Notes under the pieces: generated by a model
Database searches by the model: none
Told to the model about the DNA's origin: nothing
Seen by the model: only the letters and a program-made list of their open reading frames with translations
Source of the DNA: JAJYSO01 sp964495935
Lineage (GTDB): Bacteria; Bacteroidota; Bacteroidia; Flavobacteriales; Flavobacteriaceae
Direction of reading: 5' to 3'
Assembly: GCA_964495935.1 (NCBI GenBank)
Contig: CAZBXQ010000068.1
Location: 1 to 16,424 of the forward strand
Length of the DNA stretch: 16,424 nt
Translations under genes and position numbers: made by a program
Part shown: one piece after another, positions 13,801-16,424 of the stretch
Layout: each line of letters starts with the position of its first letter
Position numbering within the stretch: position 1 is the stretch's first letter

Positions 13801-16424
13801 CCTTCGTTATTAGTCGAAAAAGAAGGAACCTATAACCGTGCGACTGGGGAAGTCAGTTATACGATTACGGTTACCAATAATGGAAACATCGATATTGAAA
13901 ATATCGAGGTAGTGGACGATAAAGTTGGTTTAAACGAAACGATCGACTTGGCTGTTGGAGCGGATCAATCTTTTGAAGTAACCTATGTTCCTACCGAAGA
14001 AGAGATTGCAGAAGGCGAAGTAGAGAACACAGTAACGGTCAGTGCACCGGATCCCAACAATCCCGATGGGGATCCGATTGAGGATAAGGATACGATTACG
14101 ACCAATGTCACGGAAAAAGATGCTCCCTCGTTATTAGTAGAAAAAGAAGGAGCCTATAACCGTGCCACCGGAGAAGTCAGTTATACGATTACCGTCACCA
14201 ATAATGGTAATGTTGATTTAACCGATATTGTCGTCAATGACGATAAAGTCGGTTTAAACGAAACGATCGATTTAGTCGCCGGAGCGGACCAATCTTTTGA
14301 AGTAACCTATGTTCCTACCGAAGAAGAGATTGCAGAAGGCGAAGTAGAGAACACAGTAACGGTCAGCGCACCGGATCCCAACGATCCCGATGGCGATCCA
14401 ATCGAGGATAAAGACACCATCACCACTCCGGTTACAGATCAAGATGCACCCTCATTATTAGTCGAAAAAGAAGGAACCTATAACCGTGCCACCGGGGAAG
14501 TCAGCTATACGATTACGGTTACCAATAATGGTAATATTGATTTAACCGATATTGTCGTCAATGACGATAAAGTCGGATTAAATGAAACGATCGATTTGGC
14601 CGTCGGCGAGACAGAAACCTTTACTCAAACTTATACGCCCAGTGAAGATGAGATCGTAGAAGGCGAAGTAGAAAACACGGTAACGGTCAGCGCACCGGAC
14701 CCCAACGATCCTGATGGCGATCCAATCGAAGATAAGGATACGATTACGACTGATGTCACGGAAAAAGATGCTCCCTCGTTATTAGTAGAAAAAGAAGGAA
14801 CCTATAACCGTGCGACCGGTGAAGTCAGCTATACGATTACAGTAACCAATAACGGAAACGTCAATCTCGAGAATATCGAGGTAGTGGACGATAAAGTTGG
14901 TTTAAACGAAACGATCGATTTAGCTGCCGGAGATGAAGAGACCTTTGAGGTAACCTATGTTCCTACCGAAGAAGAGATTGCAGAAGGCGAAGTGGAAAAT
15001 ACGGTAACGGTCAGCGCGCCGGACCCCAACAATCCCGATGGGGACCCGATTGAGGATAAGGATACGATCACCACTCCGGTTACGGAGCAAGATGCACCCT
15101 CATTATTAGTAGAAAAAGAGGGAACCTATAACCGTGCCACCGGTGAAGTCAGTTATACGATTACGGTCACCAATAATGGAAATGTTGATTTAACCGATAT
15201 TATAGTCAATGATGATAAAGTCGGTTTAAACGAAACGATCGACTTGGCTGCAGGCGACACTCAAAGCTTTACTCAAACTTATACACCCAGTGAAGATGAG
15301 ATCGCAGAAGGCGAAGTAGAGAACACAGTAACGGTCAGTGCACCGGATCCCAACGATCCTGATGGGGACCCGATCGACGATAAGGACACGATTATCACTG
15401 ATATAGATGAAAAAGATTTAATTGATTTGGCCTTTACTAAGATTGCTAAAGTCGAAGGAGATAAGGATGTGGCAGAGTTAGGCGATAAGATTACCTATAC
15501 ATTTACCATCGAGAACACCGGTAATGTTGATTTGACCAATTTGTCGATCAACGATCCGATGGACGGCTTGGACTATGACGGTGCCACTACCGGTATCAAT
15601 TTGGCTGCGGGAGAGATTTATAGGGTCACGGCGACTTATAAAGTAACACAAGAAGATGTAGAAGTCGGTAAGGTTTCCAATCAGGCGATGGTAAGTGGAG
15701 AAGATCCGGATGATAATGACATTCCGGAAACGCCATCGACAGATGATCCGGATAATCCCGGTGAACCCGGTGATGATCCAGACACCCCGACGGAAGTTCC
15801 AACGGAAGGAACCCCGGACTTGGCCTTTACCAAGATTGCCGAAGTGGAAGGTGGAAGTAGTACGGCAGATTTAGGTGATATTATTACTTATGTATTTACG
15901 GTAACTAATACCGGAACGGTAAACCTGAGTAATATATCGATTGAAGATGCTATGGAAGGTTTAGTTTTTGAAGGAGCAATCAGTAATATAGAAATTCCTG
16001 TTGGAGAGTCTTATAGCGTTAAGGCTACTTATACAGTGACAGAGGAAGATGTTATTGCCGGTCAAGTGGTAAATCAAGCTGTGGCCAATGCCGAGGATCC
16101 TGGAGGAAACAATATCCCTGATACCCCATCAAGCGGAGACCCGGATAATCCGGGTCAACCGGGTGATGATCCTGATAATCCGACGGTTGTAGAAGTTGAA
16201 CAGCGGGCAGAATTGACGATGATCAAGGAAGGTGAAGCTTCCGCAGATGGTATAGAGATCACCTACACCTTTACGGTGACCAATACGGGGAATATGACGA
16301 TTACAGACCTTGTAATTAGCGATGAATTGTTAGGAGCGGAAAACCTTCTAAAGGTAGAGCCTTCAACTCTGGCCCCGGGGGAAAGCGGCGTGGCGACAGC
16401 TGTATATCAGGTAACACTTGAGGA
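7861..16424 (+). CDS. Giant secreted multi-repeat surface protein (DUF11-like repeats), 3' end outside window
   Basis: An uninterrupted frame of at least 2,854 codons, open at the window end. The N-terminus has a signal peptide (hydrophobic core at about 17-27, likely cleavage after Ala36 in NSWAQD), so the protein is exported. Residues 37-1112 form three tandem modules of about 350-360 residues, each of two related subdomains; I do not recognise the family. Residues 1117-2524 are thirteen 108-110-residue repeats of the type VEKEG...YTITVTNNGN, matching the DUF11-like Ig-fold family found in bacterial surface proteins. Residues from about 2521 on are at least three divergent DUF11-like domains with Asp/Pro/Gly linkers. 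The likely role is a long, very acidic, perhaps Ca-stiffened stalk for adhesion or cell-surface structure (inference). A type IX secretion sorting domain would be expected at the unseen C-terminus. The double ATG at 7861 and 7864 has no Shine-Dalgarno. Confidence 0.9.
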   Translation, partial: MMSKTDQFQTPGWFKGLLFAFIMLSLTCGNSWAQDKEYASSYYDNSNVDDPGNAIDGDETTKATLRAHPGAFRIGKKSGSLGLEFSDPIPANKNTFVKINAGETDILERLLGGSIGNLLTDLLNDLLLGSHSFEIGAYDGNNELYSAISNNGFGDQRIKLIQNADGDYMFMLRLDQEYNRIKLNNSSNALLGVTGDKKFDVFDAFYYTDVGADCGYPIGTSFDGSGLDLSLLNLGDQHLNRAIDQDTTSYATLSNTSLLGLNIATSLSQYFYFPTTSAETATLNTKIAIASNGVLNLDLLGNVEVVFYDGEEVVYERSLEASLLGRTEALGLLQNGDPVTLTFAPGSSFDRVEFRMDSPLNVNLIDAAFRIYDVQRYDDALSCPNPEIAEVPDPTEDPFDIASCSTDLIDFENVDFAQRAVDGNNESYATLYASSGQILGSGPVTGFIEMGLGETLPANKTTYVRIGYDKDVLDRLLGGSLGKLVGDLANDFLLGNQYIQVEAKNGNTTVLDENSSHAFEGQADGVVTIVEDKIGRYYIAITPDSEYDRIRITNHVGAALPVGKTSTLDVYNACFETGNDSCFPANFTSYKGNGINLSVGDLSEVGVKDPYKAISDNSSEYSEINLGVVGVLSDVYQTIYFNQPSQAGDHVQIRLMVEPSSTLSADILGAYKIKFYNGKEQVGPDYNLQDYALINNLDVLALFNSGGTVTLDFEPDGTFDRVDIGAESVVQLNVDAEPLRVYSVNRYGDDCPLTITESPFEDSASCIAELIDSKNADEVQNLFDEDFDSFATLKSGAGFLLGLGNKHEGYVEMGYGQMMDAGTTSYIRIDFDDNILDALVSGTLGDIAADLVDGLVLGNHYFKVDVKNDDETVLSGSSKKDGSGATDQIRIVQDALGRYYIAVTPDEEYNRIRVTDYTESLVGATAPPNTMNVYGMCTELSTNACLPAFATSFEYSGLNLGVDPIGAAGVTNPEYVLDGNTQHYSEIGNGTLGVGASTKQWIFFNTVSEADDIARIKLKTEGGSVNLDLLGSIEIKAYLGNDEVALLDWQNGIVHGVNVLDLLSNGELVEIPFIPGTAFDRISVGIKTLVDGSVFPPIHLYAVERCVEDLLLPELSVEKEGIYDKVSGQVTYTITVTNNGNVDLTDIVVNDDKVGLNKTIDLAAGDEDTFEVIYTPTEDEIEEGEVENTVTVSAPDPNDPDGDPIEDKDTITTPVTDQDAPSLLVEKEGTFNSATGEVSYTITVTNNGNIDLTDIVVNDDKVGLNKTIDLAAGDTQTFTQTYTPSEDEIAEGEVENTVTVSAPDPNDPGSDPIEDKDTITTNVTEKDAPSLSVEKEGTYNRATGEVSYTITVTNNGNIDLTDIIVNDDKVGLNETIDLATGDEETFEVTYEPTEDEIAEGEVENTVTVSAPDPNDPDGDPIEDKDTITTPVTDQDAPSLLVEKEGTFNSATGEVSYMITVTNNGNIDLTDIVVNDDKVGLNETIDLATGDEETFEVTYEPTEDEIAEGEVENTVTVSAPDPNDPDGDPIEDKDTITTPVTEQDQDAPSLLVEKEGTYNRATGEVTYTITVTNNGNIDLTDIIVNDDKVGLNKTIDLAAGDEETFEVTYTPTEDEIAEGEVENTVTVSAPDPNDPDGDPIEDKDTITTDVTEKDAPSLLVEKEGTYNRATGEVSYTITVTNNGNVDLTDIVVNDDKVGLNETIDLATGDEETFTQTYIPSAEEIAEGEVENTVTVRAPDPNDPDGDPIEDKDTITTPVTDQDAPSLLVEKEGTYNRATGEVSYTITVTNNGNIDLTDIVVNDDKVGLNETIDLAAGDEETFTQTYIPSAEEIAEGEVENTVTVSAPDPNDPEGDPIEDKDTIITPVTDQDAPSLLVEKEGTYNRTTGEVSYTITVTNNGNIDLTDIVVNDDKVGLNETIDLAVGDTQTFTQTYIPNAEEITEGEVENTVTVSAPDPNDPDGDPIEDKDTITTPVTEQDQDAPSLLVEKEGTYNRATGEVSYTITVTNNGNIDIENIEVVDDKVGLNETIDLAVGADQSFEVTYVPTEEEIAEGEVENTVTVSAPDPNNPDGDPIEDKDTITTNVTEKDAPSLLVEKEGAYNRATGEVSYTITVTNNGNVDLTDIVVNDDKVGLNETIDLVAGADQSFEVTYVPTEEEIAEGEVENTVTVSAPDPNDPDGDPIEDKDTITTPVTDQDAPSLLVEKEGTYNRATGEVSYTITVTNNGNIDLTDIVVNDDKVGLNETIDLAVGETETFTQTYTPSEDEIVEGEVENTVTVSAPDPNDPDGDPIEDKDTITTDVTEKDAPSLLVEKEGTYNRATGEVSYTITVTNNGNVNLENIEVVDDKVGLNETIDLAAGDEETFEVTYVPTEEEIAEGEVENTVTVSAPDPNNPDGDPIEDKDTITTPVTEQDAPSLLVEKEGTYNRATGEVSYTITVTNNGNVDLTDIIVNDDKVGLNETIDLAAGDTQSFTQTYTPSEDEIAEGEVENTVTVSAPDPNDPDGDPIDDKDTIITDIDEKDLIDLAFTKIAKVEGDKDVAELGDKITYTFTIENTGNVDLTNLSINDPMDGLDYDGATTGINLAAGEIYRVTATYKVTQEDVEVGKVSNQAMVSGEDPDDNDIPETPSTDDPDNPGEPGDDPDTPTEVPTEGTPDLAFTKIAEVEGGSSTADLGDIITYVFTVTNTGTVNLSNISIEDAMEGLVFEGAISNIEIPVGESYSVKATYTVTEEDVIAGQVVNQAVANAEDPGGNNIPDTPSSGDPDNPGQPGDDPDNPTVVEVEQRAELTMIKEGEASADGIEITYTFTVTNTGNMTITDLVISDELLGAENLLKVEPSTLAPGESGVATAVYQVTLE
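7969..11196 (+). repeat. Three tandem two-part modules at the N-terminus of the giant protein
   Basis: Module boundaries fall near 7969, 9061 and 10144. Six subdomains share a start motif like [AV]-[IVL]-D-x-[DN]-x-x-x-[YFK]-[AS]-[TE]-[LI], at residues of about 53, 241, 419, 612, 781 and 975. The spacing alternates (about 188, 178, 193, 169, 194), so there are two alternating types, A and B. A-types share a GGSLG...NDLLLGN core and an RYYIAITPD-EYDRIRI tail (second and third copies). B-types share LNLDLLG and PG-x-x-FDR-[VI] motifs and end in a [VI]-Y-x-V-x-R-[YC] strand. Cys residues recur at the A/B junctions. The fold is probably all-beta; a discoidin-like (F5/8 type C) domain is one possibility. 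Unlike the DUF11 repeats, these copies are well diverged. Confidence 0.75.
11209..15432 (+). repeat. Thirteen nearly identical 324-bp DUF11-like repeats
   Basis: Units start at 11209, 11533, 11857, 12181, 12511, 12835, 13159, 13483, 13813, 14137, 14461, 14785 and 15109. Ten of the twelve intervals are exactly 324 bp and two are 330 bp. Each encodes the order VEKEG, ATGEVSYTITVTNNGN, DDKVGLNETIDLA, a variable strand, EIAEGEVENTVTVSAPDP, and an Asp-rich tail DPNDPDGDPIEDKDTI, then DAPSLL. Identity extends to synonymous positions, so amplification is recent or homogenised. The first unit is the most diverged (IYDKVSGQVTY), as expected at an array edge. No unit contains a stop or frameshift. Confidence 0.95.
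15421..16424 (+). repeat. Divergent DUF11-like domains after the repeat array, third one cut by the window
   Basis: Domain 1 (about 15421-15816) and domain 2 (15817-16206) both begin DLAFTKIA-x-VEG, keep the Y-x-F-T-[IV]-x-N-T-G-x-V-[DN]-L core, and end in Asp/Pro/Gly linkers such as DDPDNPGEPGDDPD. Domain 3 (from about 16207) begins ELTMIKEGEA and runs off the window. They are the same fold family as the array but clearly different in sequence, and the linkers look extended and flexible. Confidence 0.85.

Noticed and set aside
11209..15432. CRISPR or satellite-type array
   Set aside because: The 324-bp units form one open reading frame with protein-level conservation, with no spacers.

Overview
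This window looks like a chromosomal segment of a Bacteroidota bacterium, probably an environmental or marine-type member; I cannot place the genus. The reasons are a periplasmic LacZ-type GH2 enzyme, a Pgi that starts without any Shine-Dalgarno sequence, good matches to the Bacteroidota promoter (TTTG / TAnnTTTG), REP-like palindromes of the kind scattered through these genomes, and a giant exported protein built from DUF11-like Ig-fold repeats.

Layout: 1-265 holds tandem REP-like palindromes. 266-664 is the upstream region of the first gene, with a strong promoter candidate at 285-317, a 14-bp direct repeat (319-332 and 559-572) and a 10-bp palindrome. 665-4087 (+) is a complete exported beta-galactosidase of the LacZ type. 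4257-5942 (+) is a complete glucose-6-phosphate isomerase (pgi) with all catalytic residues. 5943-7860 is a 1.9-kb stretch with no convincing protein gene. In order it contains a palindromic repeat element (6070-6207), a candidate structured small RNA ending in a textbook intrinsic terminator (about 6297-6471), a short array of degenerate hairpins around GCTTAAGC (6781-6894), and a very A+T-rich tract (about 7030-7550) that leads into a promoter candidate and a long leader.

7861 to the window end (+) is the 5' part, at least 2,854 codons, of one giant secreted protein. It has a signal peptide, then three tandem copies of a roughly 350-residue two-part module (six related subdomains, family not recognised by me), then thirteen nearly identical 108-110-residue DUF11-like repeats, then at least three more divergent DUF11-like domains joined by Asp/Pro/Gly linkers. 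The C-terminus, where a type IX secretion sorting domain would be expected, lies outside the window.

Functional picture: the enzyme genes are ordinary sugar metabolism. LacZ would release galactose (and glucose, from lactose-like substrates) in the periplasm, and Pgi handles glucose-6-phosphate in the cytoplasm, but the sequence does not show that they form an operon. The most notable content is the giant repeat protein, whose repeats look recently amplified and shuffled, and the candidate non-coding RNA with its own terminator. Everything is on the + strand; I found no tRNA, rRNA, CRISPR array, transposase or integrase.
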